From the NCBI GenBank assembly GCA_016788525.1, contig JAEUPD010000019.1, positions 1 through 64,000 of the forward strand: a stretch of DNA of 64,000 nt, written 5' to 3'. The DNA comes from Rubrivivax sp. (lineage in GTDB: Bacteria > Pseudomonadota > Gammaproteobacteria > Burkholderiales > Burkholderiaceae_C). Position 1 is the stretch's first letter. Each line of letters begins with the position of its first letter. The notes beneath the pieces are model-generated. The model saw only the letters and a list, made by a program, of their open reading frames with translations. It was not told the origin of the DNA and did no database searches. Positions 8,034 through 16,370 of the stretch are shown here, piece by piece. A program made the position numbers and the translations under genes.

Positions 8034-9224
8034 ATGGCCGTCGAATCCAACATCGTCTCCTACGCCAAGGTGGGCGCGGACGCGCGCACCGCCGCCGAAA
8101 GCGGCGACCGCATCGCGGCCATCCGCCTGTCGCTCGTCCACCTGCCGCTGGCCACGCCGGTGAGCGACGCCAAGGTGCTCACCGGGCGCCAGAAGCCGCT
8201 GACCGAGATCGCCTTCATCTTTGCCGAGATCACCTCGCGCGACGGCCACCGGGGCATCGGCTTCGGTTACTCCAAGCGTGCCGGCGGGCCGGGCCTCTAC
8301 GCACATGCCAAGGAACTCGCGCCGAATCTGCTGGGCCAAGACCCCAACGACATCGTGCGCCTGTTCACCCAGTTGCAGTGGGCAGGCGCGAGCATGGGCC
8401 GCGCCGGCATGACGACGCAGGCCATCGCGCCGTTCGACATCGCGCTGTGGGACATGAAGGCCAGACGCGCCGGCCTGCCGCTGGCCAAGCTGCTGGGGGC
8501 GCAGCGCGACTCGGTGGCCTGCTACAACACCACCGGCGGCTTCCTGCACACGCCGCTGGACCAGGTGCTGAAGAACGTGGCCATCTCGCGCGAGAGCGGC
8601 ATCGGCGGCATCAAGCTGAAGGTGGGCCACCCCGACTTGAAGGTCGACATCGAACGCGTGGGCGCCGTGCGCAAGCTGCTGGGCGAAGGCTTCCCGCTGA
8701 TGGTGGACGCCAACCAGCAATGGGACCGTCAGCAGGCCACGCGAGCCTGCCGGGCACTGGAGCCCTTCGACCTCACGTGGATCGAAGAGCCGCTCGATGC
8801 GCACGACTTCGAAGGCCATGGCCTGCTGGCCGAACGCTTCGACACGGCAATAGCCACCGGCGAGATGCTCACCTGCTTCGACGAGCACGCCCAGCTGATC
8901 CTGGCGGGCACGGACTTCATCCAGCCCGACGCACCGCGGGTCGGCGGCATCACGCCGTTCTTGAAGATCATGGCGCTGGGCGAGTTCAAGCAGCGCAAGC
9001 TGGCGCCCCACTTCGCCATGGAGATCCATCTGCACCTGGCGGCGGCCTACGGCATCGAGCCGTGGCTGGAGCACTTCGAGTGGCTGGGCCCGCTGTTCAA
9101 CGAGCAGATGCAGTTGCAGGGCGGCCGCATGTGGGTCTCCGACCGCGCGGGCCTGGGTTTCAGCCTCAGCGAGCAGGCGCGCGCCTGGACCGCCGCCACC
9201 GAGGAGTTCGGCCGCCTGCCTTGA
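8034..9224 (+). CDS. Enolase-superfamily dehydratase, L-talarate/galactarate dehydratase-like
   Basis: 396 aa mandelate racemase/muconate-lactonizing-type enzyme. Metal ligands are Asp225 (VDANQQW), Glu251 (IEEPL) and Glu277 (TGEML). The KxK base motif is Lys194-Leu-Lys196 (GIKLKVG), and a catalytic His lies near 326 (APHFAMEIHLH). These positions run nearly residue for residue with Salmonella L-talarate/galactarate dehydratase. It would dehydrate an aldaric or related acid to a keto-deoxy acid, complementing the IlvD-type enzyme upstream. Other acid-sugar dehydratase specificities remain possible. It ends 12 bases from the stop of the convergent GGDEF-EAL gene. Confidence 0.85.
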   Translation: MAVESNIVSYAKVGADARTAAESGDRIAAIRLSLVHLPLATPVSDAKVLTGRQKPLTEIAFIFAEITSRDGHRGIGFGYSKRAGGPGLYAHAKELAPNLLGQDPNDIVRLFTQLQWAGASMGRAGMTTQAIAPFDIALWDMKARRAGLPLAKLLGAQRDSVACYNTTGGFLHTPLDQVLKNVAISRESGIGGIKLKVGHPDLKVDIERVGAVRKLLGEGFPLMVDANQQWDRQQATRACRALEPFDLTWIEEPLDAHDFEGHGLLAERFDTAIATGEMLTCFDEHAQLILAGTDFIQPDAPRVGGITPFLKIMALGEFKQRKLAPHFAMEIHLHLAAAYGIEPWLEHFEWLGPLFNEQMQLQGGRMWVSDRAGLGFSLSEQARAWTAATEEFGRLP

Positions 9225-9236
9225 TGCGCGCCGAGG

Positions 9237-11546
9237 TCACCGCGCATCGCCGCCTGCCGGCGGCTGCACGTCGCGAAGCACGATGCCACCTGTCCACCGC
9301 GCGGCCGGCCCCTGGGGGGCTGGCTGCACCGCGGGGCGCGCCGGCGCGGCGCGAGCAAGCTGCTCGAGCCACTCGTACGTGAACACGGGGCGCGCGAACA
9401 GATAGCCCTGGAACTCGTCCACGCCCAACGCGCACAGGGCTTCGAACTGCGGGCGCGTCTCCACACCCTCGGCCACGGTGCGCATGCCCAATGCCCGGCA
9501 CAGCGCGACGATCGCGCTGAGGATCGGCGGACCACGTTCGCTGCGCTCCAGACCCAGCACGAAGCTGCGGTCGATCTTGACCTTGTCGAACGGCAGGTTC
9601 TGCAGGTAGCTCAACGACGAGTAGCCGGTGCCGAAGTCGTCCAGCGCCAGCGTGAACCCGGCCGCCTTGAGCCGCTGCAACAGCGGCTGAACTGCGCCCA
9701 CGCCGCTGACGAAGGCCGACTCGGTGACCTCGAGCTCGAGGCTCGACGCGGCAATGCCGTGCTCGCGGCAGGCCGACAGCAGGGTGTGCTCGATGTCGCC
9801 TCGCAGCAGCTGCTTGGGGCTGAGGTTCACCGCCACGTGCAACGCATGCCCGGCCTGCGCGGCGCGCGCGACCAGGCGCGCCGCGGCGTGCACAGCCTGG
9901 CGCCCCATCTGGTCGATGAGCCCCACGCGCTCGGCCAGCGGAATGAACTCCGCCGGCGAAACGGCCCCGAACGCATCAGTGGCCCAGCGCATCAGCAGCT
10001 CGGCACCCACCACCTGCTCGTGGCGGTCGACCTTGGACTGCGCGGCGAACCGGAAGCCCGCGCGTTCGGTGTCTGTGCGCAACAGACTGAGCATGCGCAG
10101 CCGGCGCTGCGGGTCGCCTTCCAGCGCCAGGTCATAGAACCTGAGCTGGCCGCGCGCCTCATCCTTGGCGCCGTACAGCGCCGTCTCGCCCCGCCGCAGC
10201 AGCGTGCCGGCCACGGTGCCATCGCGCGGGGCCAGCACTGCACCCATCGTGGCGCCCACGGCCACCTCGTGCTGCCCCACCTTCAGCGGCTGTCGCAACA
10301 GCTCGTGCACGGCGTGCGCCGCGGCGCGCAGATCATCCTCGCCGCTGCCCCGCTGCAGCACCACGACGAACTTGTCGCCGCCCCAGCGGCCCACCAGCGT
10401 GGCCGCCGCCATGGCCTGCTTCAACAGCGCACCAAATCTCTCCAGGGCGGCGTCGCCCGTGTCGTGCCCGAAGGAATCGTTGATGACCTTGAAGCCATCG
10501 ACGCCCACGAACAACAAACCCAGTTCAGGTGCCAGGCCAGCCTGTTCGAGCAGCCGCTGAATGTGTTCTTCGATCGCCGCCCGGTTGGGCAGGCCCGTCG
10601 TCCGGTCGACGGTGGCCATGTGCTCGAGCCGAGCCAGGACGCTCTTTTGCGTACGAATGTCCCGCAGGGCGACGATGAAATTGGGCTGCGCATCGGCGCC
10701 GTCGGCCACCGCGGTGGCGCTGACCTCCACCGGCGTGCGCTGGGCGCCGCGCACCAGCACGCGCTCGGCCCGCCAGCCCTCGTGGCCGATCAGGCGATCG
10801 AGCAGCAGGTCACCCAGGTCGACGAAGCGCAGCAGCGACTGCCCGAGCAGCTGTGCGCTGGCCAGGGCGAACAGCTTGCACAAGGCTTCGTTCACCTCGA
10901 CGATGCGCCAGTGCGCATCCACCACCGCCAGGCCGTCGCGCATGCTCGAGAAGGCGTGAGCCATCAGGCGCAGCGACTCTTCGGCGCCACGCTGCGCGGT
11001 GATGTCCTTGATCGTGCCGATCAGGTGCTGCACCCGGCCGGCCTTGTCGCGCGAGGATGCCCGCCCGCGCACCCGCACCCAGCGGTACCGCCCTGCATCG
11101 TGCAGGCGAAACGCGATGTCGACCTCGGGGCGTGAACCGTTCAGATGCAGCTGCCAGCCCAGGCGCAGCGCTTCGCGGTCTTCGGGGTGGACTTCCTGCT
11201 CCACCTCGGGCAGGGAGCGCGCCTTCCATTGCACGCTGCGGCCGTCGAGCTCGAGCCGATCAAGCCGGAACAATCGGTCGCCTGCCCGCCACTCCCAGAT
11301 GCCCTCACCACTGGCCCACAGTGCCATCTGGAGCCGGCTTTCCGACTCCCGCACGGTCTGCAACGCGGCGTAGACCTCGCGGCTCTTGTCCTCCAACAGC
11401 TGTTCGGCAGCCTTGCGGGCCTGGCGTTCGCGCTGGATGCGCCGCTCCATCAGGGCGCCTTGTGCCGCCTCGTCCAGACCCAGCGGCTGGGTCGCCGGCA
11501 AGGTGTCGGAGAAACCCCTTGGGCCTGGTGTCACGCCGAACATCAT
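9237..11546 (-). CDS. PAS-PAS-GGDEF(degenerate)-EAL protein, partner of H-NOX 2
   Basis: 769 aa. A short coiled coil (about residues 30-65) is followed by two PAS domains (about 68-190 and 195-310), a GGDEF domain and an EAL domain. The cyclase signature reads GGDKF (in RWGGDKFVVVL): the Glu needed for metal binding is replaced by Lys, so cyclase activity is probably lost. The EAL half is well preserved: ELL variant of EAL (GAELLMRW), NLSP, EVTES, LDDFGTGYS, VKIDRS, AEGVE and QGYLFARP. It is most likely a c-di-GMP phosphodiesterase with a regulatory GGDEF domain. The gene lies 18 bases downstream of H-NOX 2, mirroring the pair at 1020-3145 but with opposite predicted bias. The two adjacent ATGs at 11546 and 11543 are equivalent starts. 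Confidence 0.92.
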   Translation of the reverse strand: MMFGVTPGPRGFSDTLPATQPLGLDEAAQGALMERRIQRERQARKAAEQLLEDKSREVYAALQTVRESESRLQMALWASGEGIWEWRAGDRLFRLDRLELDGRSVQWKARSLPEVEQEVHPEDREALRLGWQLHLNGSRPEVDIAFRLHDAGRYRWVRVRGRASSRDKAGRVQHLIGTIKDITAQRGAEESLRLMAHAFSSMRDGLAVVDAHWRIVEVNEALCKLFALASAQLLGQSLLRFVDLGDLLLDRLIGHEGWRAERVLVRGAQRTPVEVSATAVADGADAQPNFIVALRDIRTQKSVLARLEHMATVDRTTGLPNRAAIEEHIQRLLEQAGLAPELGLLFVGVDGFKVINDSFGHDTGDAALERFGALLKQAMAAATLVGRWGGDKFVVVLQRGSGEDDLRAAAHAVHELLRQPLKVGQHEVAVGATMGAVLAPRDGTVAGTLLRRGETALYGAKDEARGQLRFYDLALEGDPQRRLRMLSLLRTDTERAGFRFAAQSKVDRHEQVVGAELLMRWATDAFGAVSPAEFIPLAERVGLIDQMGRQAVHAAARLVARAAQAGHALHVAVNLSPKQLLRGDIEHTLLSACREHGIAASSLELEVTESAFVSGVGAVQPLLQRLKAAGFTLALDDFGTGYSSLSYLQNLPFDKVKIDRSFVLGLERSERGPPILSAIVALCRALGMRTVAEGVETRPQFEALCALGVDEFQGYLFARPVFTYEWLEQLARAAPARPAVQPAPQGPAARWTGGIVLRDVQPPAGGDAR

Positions 11547-11564
11547 GCCTCGGGAAAGCTGCGT

Positions 11565-12122
11565 TCAAACCGCCACCGCTTGCTCGACACTCACGCGTCG
11601 AAGCTCGAACAGTGTGCTGCCGTCGGCCTGGTCGCGCGAGGCGATCTCGCAGCGCTCACCGTAGTGCGCTGCGGCACCCTCCATCAAACCGATCGCCAGC
11701 GACTGCATCCCGCGAGGCGAGCTGTAGCGCAGGGTGAGCTGTTGCGCGCTGCGCTGCATCACCTCGAAACGCGGCAGTGATGCCTGCGGGTACAGCTTGC
11801 GCACCTCGACGTGGATCTCGCCGTCGATCGCCGCCAGAAAGTCGAACAGCCCGCGGTGGCGCTCGAACATCTGCGGGTAGATCTGCGTAAACCGCTGCAA
11901 CAGGTGCGAGCCGAACGCGCGCACCAGCTGCGGCACCGGGGCGCCGCTGATGCGGGCGAGCTCCAGCACCATCGCCACCAGCTCTTCGTGTGGGTAGTAG
12001 CCCACCGCGGTGTAGGCGCCGCCCCGGCCGCCCGGAGCAGCAGCAATGACGCGGTCGGCCATCTCCGGTGAGAACCGGTCCTCGACCAACTCGATGAACT
12101 CGGTGAACACAAGTCCCAGCAT
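11565..12122 (-). CDS. H-NOX heme nitric oxide/oxygen sensor protein 2
   Basis: 185 aa from the ATG at 12122, where the family start M-x-G-L/V-x-F-T begins (MLGLVFTEF). The proximal heme ligand is His104 (GEIHVEVRKLYP) and the YxSxR motif is intact at 133-137 (YSSPR), the same positions as in H-NOX 1. It is a cytosolic gas sensor that should modulate the GGDEF-EAL protein encoded just downstream. It is clearly diverged from H-NOX 1, so the pair is not a recent duplication. An upstream in-frame extension of 33 codons exists but has no family similarity. Confidence 0.95.
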   Translation of the reverse strand: MLGLVFTEFIELVEDRFSPEMADRVIAAAPGGRGGAYTAVGYYPHEELVAMVLELARISGAPVPQLVRAFGSHLLQRFTQIYPQMFERHRGLFDFLAAIDGEIHVEVRKLYPQASLPRFEVMQRSAQQLTLRYSSPRGMQSLAIGLMEGAAAHYGERCEIASRDQADGSTLFELRRVSVEQAVAV

Positions 12123-12419
12123 GGCGTGGCTCCCAGCCGCGCACCCCGGCGCCGCGGTGCACAGAGTGTGGCCATGCTCCGGGCCGCCAAAGTGCCGAAC
12201 TGGGCTCGCTGGGGGGCGCAAATCCGGCCATTCCGGGGTACCTGCAACCCATAGAAGGGCGCAGCGTCACCGTGCCGGGTGGCGGCTCGCCGCACCAGGG
12301 CGACCCGGGGCTCAGCCGGCGCCGGCCGGTGCGCACCAACGCCATGGTCACGCGCCCCCGCGCCGCCCAACGGCGGTGCAGACCCTGTCGCGCGTGCCCG
12401 CAGGCGTCCGGGCGAGCGA
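12123..12419. other. Gene-free interval upstream of H-NOX 2
   Basis: About 300 bases between the stop of the GGT-like gene and the H-NOX 2 start, both on the minus strand. No convincing ORF was seen. It should hold the promoter of the H-NOX 2/GGDEF-EAL operon and the end of the oxamate operon transcript; no clear palindrome or promoter could be assigned. Confidence 0.5.
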
Positions 12420-14048
12420 TCAATGCGCGGCAACCACTCCATCGCTGCGCGGATCGGCCGCGCCCAGCAGCAGCCCGCCCGGCAAGCGCACGATGGCGCC
12501 GGCGTGCCCCATCGTGTCGCTGTACTCGTCGAGGGTCTCGACATCGTGGCCGGCCTCGGCCAGCGCCTTCAGCACCGCGGGGTCGAAGCGGCTTTCGAAC
12601 TTCAGCGTCGTCGTCTCCTGGCCCCAGGTCTTGCCCAGCAGCCAGCGCGGGGCGCTCACCGCGGCCTGCAGGCTGCGGCCGAACATCGCATAACGGCTGA
12701 ACACCGCGGCCTGGCTTTGCGGCTGGCCGTCGCCACCCATGTTGCCGTAGACCATGCGCCGGCCGTCGTCGAACTCGGCCAGCGCCGGGTTCAGCGTGTG
12801 GAACGGCTTCTTTCCCGGGGCCAGCGCGTTGTGCGCGCCAGCATCGAGCGAGAAGCTCGAACCGCGGTTCTGCCACACGACGCCAGTGTCGCCCAGCACC
12901 ACGCCCGAGCCGAACTCCCAGTACACGCTCTGGATGTAGCTGACCATGCGGCCTTCGCGGTCGGCGGTGCCCATCCAGATGGTGTCGCCGTGCACGGCGG
13001 GTTCGGGCCACGGCAAGGCACGGTGCATGTCCACCGCGCTCGCGCACTGCTCGATGAAGGCGTCGCTCAGGAAGGCCGCCGGCACGCTGCCGCGCGCGGC
13101 CATCGTCGCCGGGTCGGTGACGTGGCGGTTGCGCACCCGGAACGCCTGCTTGGTGGCCTCGACCAGCGCGTGCAGATAGGCGAAGCCATCGGCCTGCCCG
13201 ATGCTGTGCCGCAGGCGCAGGCGCTCGAAGATGGCCAGGATCATCAACGAGGCCAGGCCTTGCGTGGGCGGCGGCAGGTTGTGCAGCGCCGCCCCGCCGC
13301 CGGCACCGGCCAGGCGCACGGTGAGCGGCGCCACGGTGCTTGCGCGTTGCGCCTGCAGGTCGCCCTGGCGCAGCGGGCCGCCCAGCCGCTCGTGCTCGGC
13401 GGCCATCGCCGCGCCGACCTCGCCGCGATAGAAATCGTCCAGGCCGCGCGTGGCCAGGCCATCCAGCGTGTCGGCCAGCGCCGCATAACAGCGCAAGGTA
13501 TCCGACGCCGGCACGCTGGCGTCGGCTTGCAGGAACTGGCCGGCGAAACCCGGCACCGGCGCCAGTTCGGGAAGGAACTTGCGCGTGAAGGCGACCTGGC
13601 TCGGCGTCACCGGTGCGCCGTGGCGGGCGTACCAGGCCGCGTCCTGCAGCAGCCGCGACACCGGCAGCTGCCCACCCCAACGCTGCTTCGAGTGCGTGAG
13701 CGCCTCGATCCAGCCCGAGATCGCGCCGGCGCTGGTGTTCGCCGCCAGCGGGCCGCGGCCGGGAATGGCCTGCAGCCCACGCTCGGCATAGAACTGCAGC
13801 GTGGCCAGGGCGGCGGCACGCCCGCACGCGTCGATGGCCCAGGGCGCGCGGCCCGGCTCGCTGACGAGCCAGAAGCCGTCGCCGCCGATCGAATTCATGT
13901 GCGGGTAGACCACCGCGATGGTGGCCGCCGCGGCCACCATCGCCTCGATGGCATTGCCGCCCTCGCGCAGCACGGCCGAAGCGCTGCTGGCCGCGAGGTG
14001 GTGCGGCGCGGTCACCATGCCGCGTGATGAGCTCAGGGTCTGTCTCAT
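12420..14048 (-). CDS. hpxW: Gamma-glutamyltransferase-family Ntn hydrolase, probable oxamate amidohydrolase
   Basis: 542 aa, GGT fold, with the autoprocessing nucleophile predicted at Thr356 (VHGDTIWMG) at the start of the small-subunit segment, followed by YIQS and NRGSSFSLD. There is no signal peptide, unlike periplasmic glutathione-hydrolysing GGTs. The cytosolic GDT(I/V)WM subgroup includes HpxW of Klebsiella, which hydrolyses oxamate to oxalate and ammonia in purine breakdown. Upstream on the same strand (109-base gap) are the oxamate carbamoyltransferase genes allG, allH and fdrA with carbamate kinase, whose product is oxamate. This context is the main reason for the call. Alternative: another N-acyl or gamma-glutamyl hydrolase. 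Confidence 0.75.
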   Translation of the reverse strand: MRQTLSSSRGMVTAPHHLAASSASAVLREGGNAIEAMVAAAATIAVVYPHMNSIGGDGFWLVSEPGRAPWAIDACGRAAALATLQFYAERGLQAIPGRGPLAANTSAGAISGWIEALTHSKQRWGGQLPVSRLLQDAAWYARHGAPVTPSQVAFTRKFLPELAPVPGFAGQFLQADASVPASDTLRCYAALADTLDGLATRGLDDFYRGEVGAAMAAEHERLGGPLRQGDLQAQRASTVAPLTVRLAGAGGGAALHNLPPPTQGLASLMILAIFERLRLRHSIGQADGFAYLHALVEATKQAFRVRNRHVTDPATMAARGSVPAAFLSDAFIEQCASAVDMHRALPWPEPAVHGDTIWMGTADREGRMVSYIQSVYWEFGSGVVLGDTGVVWQNRGSSFSLDAGAHNALAPGKKPFHTLNPALAEFDDGRRMVYGNMGGDGQPQSQAAVFSRYAMFGRSLQAAVSAPRWLLGKTWGQETTTLKFESRFDPAVLKALAEAGHDVETLDEYSDTMGHAGAIVRLPGGLLLGAADPRSDGVVAAH

Positions 14049-14157
14049 GTCCGACTGAACGGGTGGGTCGCCAGGCGACGGGTGGAATGGATCGGGGTGG
14101 AGCAGAGCGAGACGCCGGCGCAGGCGAGGCGCAATCGAGAAGCGCCGCGACGCGCTG

Positions 14158-15609
14158 CTACCGGAGGATCTGCGCCGCCACCGCCTCGAAGGCGCGCACG
14201 TAGCACGCCATCGGCACGCGCACGATGCCCGCGCCGATCTGGCCGATGCCCGCTTCGCGGTGCGCGATGCCGGTGGTCATCACCGGGCGGATGCCGGTGT
14301 CGAGCACCTTGCGCACGTCGATGCCGCACGGCGCGCCGGCGAAGTCCAGCGCCGGCAGGCTGAGGCCCGGGTTGCGCGTCACGCACACCTCGTGCATCTC
14401 GCGGCTGTAGCGCAAGGCATCGCTCACGCTGCCACCGGCCAGCAGCGTGAGCGCGGGCGAGGCGGCGAACGAGCAGCCGCCGAAGCCGGCCGTCTCGGTG
14501 ATGGCACTGTCGCCGATGTCGGGGCAGGCATCGGCCTGCGTGAAGCCGGGGAAGAACAGGCCCTGCGGAAAGTCCGACGGCGCGGTGAACCACTGCGGCC
14601 CGAGGCCGCTGACGCGCAGCCCCGTCTCGGTGCCGTTGCGCGCGGTGGCCGTGACCACGGTGCTGTGCGGCACGCCGTGCGCCGAGTCCATGATGGCCTT
14701 GCACGAGACCATCGAGTAGTTGAGAAAGAACTGCGAGCTGCGCGCGATGAACTCCAGCGCCTGATGCACATGCCCGGCAGGCAGCGCCTCGCGCACGCGC
14801 GGCGCCGCCAGTGCCACCGCAAGCTGCATGAACAGCAGCGAGGTCGACGCCGCATTGCGGCTGTGCACCTCGTCGCCCATCAGCAGCGCCTGGGCCTGGA
14901 TGGCCTTGAGGTCCATGCCGCCGGTGGCCTCGAAGACCTCGCGCACGCCGGCCTTCAACACCGGAGCGAGCACGTTCTCGAACCACTTCAGCCGCTGCAG
15001 CACATCGGGCCCGTTGGCACCGAAGCGCAGGCAGCGGCCGATGCCTTCGTTGAGGTTGGTGTAGGCGCGCCGGCCGCGGGTGGCCTCGCGCACCTGGATC
15101 AGCGGCATCGACGCGCTGATGATGCCGGTCATCGGCCCCACGGCGCCGAAGTCGTGGCACTGCGCGAACTCCACTTCACCGCGGGCCAGCATCTGCGTGG
15201 CCTGCTCGGGCGTCTGCGCCCAGCCTTCGTACAGCACCGCGCCGACCAGCGCGCCTCGCATCGGGCCGCACATCGCCTGCCAGGCCACCGGCGGGCCGGC
15301 GTGCAGCACGAGGCGCGTGCCGCGCAGCTCGGGCCACACGCCGTCGGCGCGCAGCGCGATGTCTTCCCACAACGGGCGCGCACCGATGATGCGCTGCGTG
15401 GCCTCGGCGTTGGCCGCGTCGATGCGCTCGTCGGCCAGCGCGCGCGCCAGATTCCAGGCCAGCAGCGGCTGGGCATTGCCCGGCGGGCGCCAGTCCACGT
15501 TCACCAGCGTGCCGCCGTGCTGGGTGACGCTGGCGTTGAAGGCGTCGATGCCGACATTCAGCACGGCCGGGGCGCCGGCGAGCAGGTTGTTGGGGGCCGA
15601 GTTCATCAT
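14158..15609 (-). CDS. allG: DUF1116 protein, oxamate carbamoyltransferase subunit AllG-like
   Basis: 483 aa, YlbE/DUF1116 family (NVGIDAFNASV near the start; CHDFGAVGPMTGIIS; GCSFAASPA near the end). In Escherichia coli this protein (AllG, formerly YlbE) forms the oxamate carbamoyltransferase with AllF (FdrA) and AllH (YlbF), converting oxalurate plus phosphate to oxamate plus carbamoyl phosphate. The ATG at 15609 overlaps the allH stop (ATGA), and a second ATG follows at 15606. It is third in a tightly coupled set of four genes after fdrA, carbamate kinase and allH. Confidence 0.88.
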   Translation of the reverse strand: MMNSAPNNLLAGAPAVLNVGIDAFNASVTQHGGTLVNVDWRPPGNAQPLLAWNLARALADERIDAANAEATQRIIGARPLWEDIALRADGVWPELRGTRLVLHAGPPVAWQAMCGPMRGALVGAVLYEGWAQTPEQATQMLARGEVEFAQCHDFGAVGPMTGIISASMPLIQVREATRGRRAYTNLNEGIGRCLRFGANGPDVLQRLKWFENVLAPVLKAGVREVFEATGGMDLKAIQAQALLMGDEVHSRNAASTSLLFMQLAVALAAPRVREALPAGHVHQALEFIARSSQFFLNYSMVSCKAIMDSAHGVPHSTVVTATARNGTETGLRVSGLGPQWFTAPSDFPQGLFFPGFTQADACPDIGDSAITETAGFGGCSFAASPALTLLAGGSVSDALRYSREMHEVCVTRNPGLSLPALDFAGAPCGIDVRKVLDTGIRPVMTTGIAHREAGIGQIGAGIVRVPMACYVRAFEAVAAQILR

Positions 15610-16370
15610 GGTGACGGGTGAACCGAAGGGTCTCGTGCGGAAGCGATGCCAAGCGCCAGCAGCAGGCCGGCCAGCAGGTCGGCACCCGAAGACGCACCGA
15701 CCCGCAACAAGGCCCGCACCGCCGGCGCGATGGCTGCGGGCCGCTGCGAGTGCAGTGCCTCCAGCGCCTCGTGCAGCGCACGGTAGCCGATGCCGCGCAT
15801 CAGGTCGGAGAGCAGCGCGGCACTGATAACGTTGGTGGCCGTGTCGCAGGCCCGGCACACGCGGGCTTGCAGCGCGGGCAGCCGGCCGGTCCAGGCCGGG
15901 CGCGGGGCGTGCGCCAGCGCGAAGAAGATGCCGCCGAGGAAGTCGTCACCGCTGGGCGTGAGCCCCGGCCCCAGGCCGAGCACGCGCAGCGCCGCGGCCT
16001 CGAAGGCCGCGGCGTCGTCGGCCTCGAGCGCGGCACGCACGGCATCGAAGCGGCTGCGCGCGCCTTCGAGCGGAAACGGCAACGGCTGGCCGACGAGCCA
16101 GGTCAGCAGGCCCGGGTGCGCCGCGGTGTCCGCGTGCGGCATGGCAATGGCACAGGCTGCGCCGCGGTGCAAGCGCCGCGGATCGAAGGTCTGCGGTGCC
16201 GGCTGCCAGGGCTTGTGGAAGTTGCGTGGGTGGTCGGTGCGGGCCTGCTCGCCGGCCCACACGATGCGCTCGCCGTGCCAGGCGTAGCCGGTGGCCTCGA
16301 AGCCGCGTACCGGGCGCAGGCCCGGAGCCAGGTTCGGGCGCAGGCCCGTGCTCACCGGCGCGGCGATCAT
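15606..16370 (-). CDS. allH: DUF2877 protein, oxamate carbamoyltransferase subunit AllH-like
   Basis: 254 aa, close to E. coli YlbF (AllH). The family motif GLGPGLTPSGDDFLGG is complete near residue 150, with a later GASSGADLLAG block. It acts with the FdrA- and DUF1116-type neighbours in phosphorolysis of oxalurate. The start at 16370 overlaps the carbamate kinase stop by four bases, and its own stop overlaps allG, so all four gene products should be made in a fixed ratio. Longer in-frame readings upstream are the shadow of the kinase gene. Confidence 0.87.
   Translation of the reverse strand: MIAAPVSTGLRPNLAPGLRPVRGFEATGYAWHGERIVWAGEQARTDHPRNFHKPWQPAPQTFDPRRLHRGAACAIAMPHADTAAHPGLLTWLVGQPLPFPLEGARSRFDAVRAALEADDAAAFEAAALRVLGLGPGLTPSGDDFLGGIFFALAHAPRPAWTGRLPALQARVCRACDTATNVISAALLSDLMRGIGYRALHEALEALHSQRPAAIAPAVRALLRVGASSGADLLAGLLLALGIASARDPSVHPSP

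Noticed and set aside
12420..14048. Periplasmic glutathione hydrolase (classical GGT)
   Set aside because: No signal peptide, a GDTIWMG nucleophile block and oxamate-pathway neighbours favour the cytosolic HpxW-like group.
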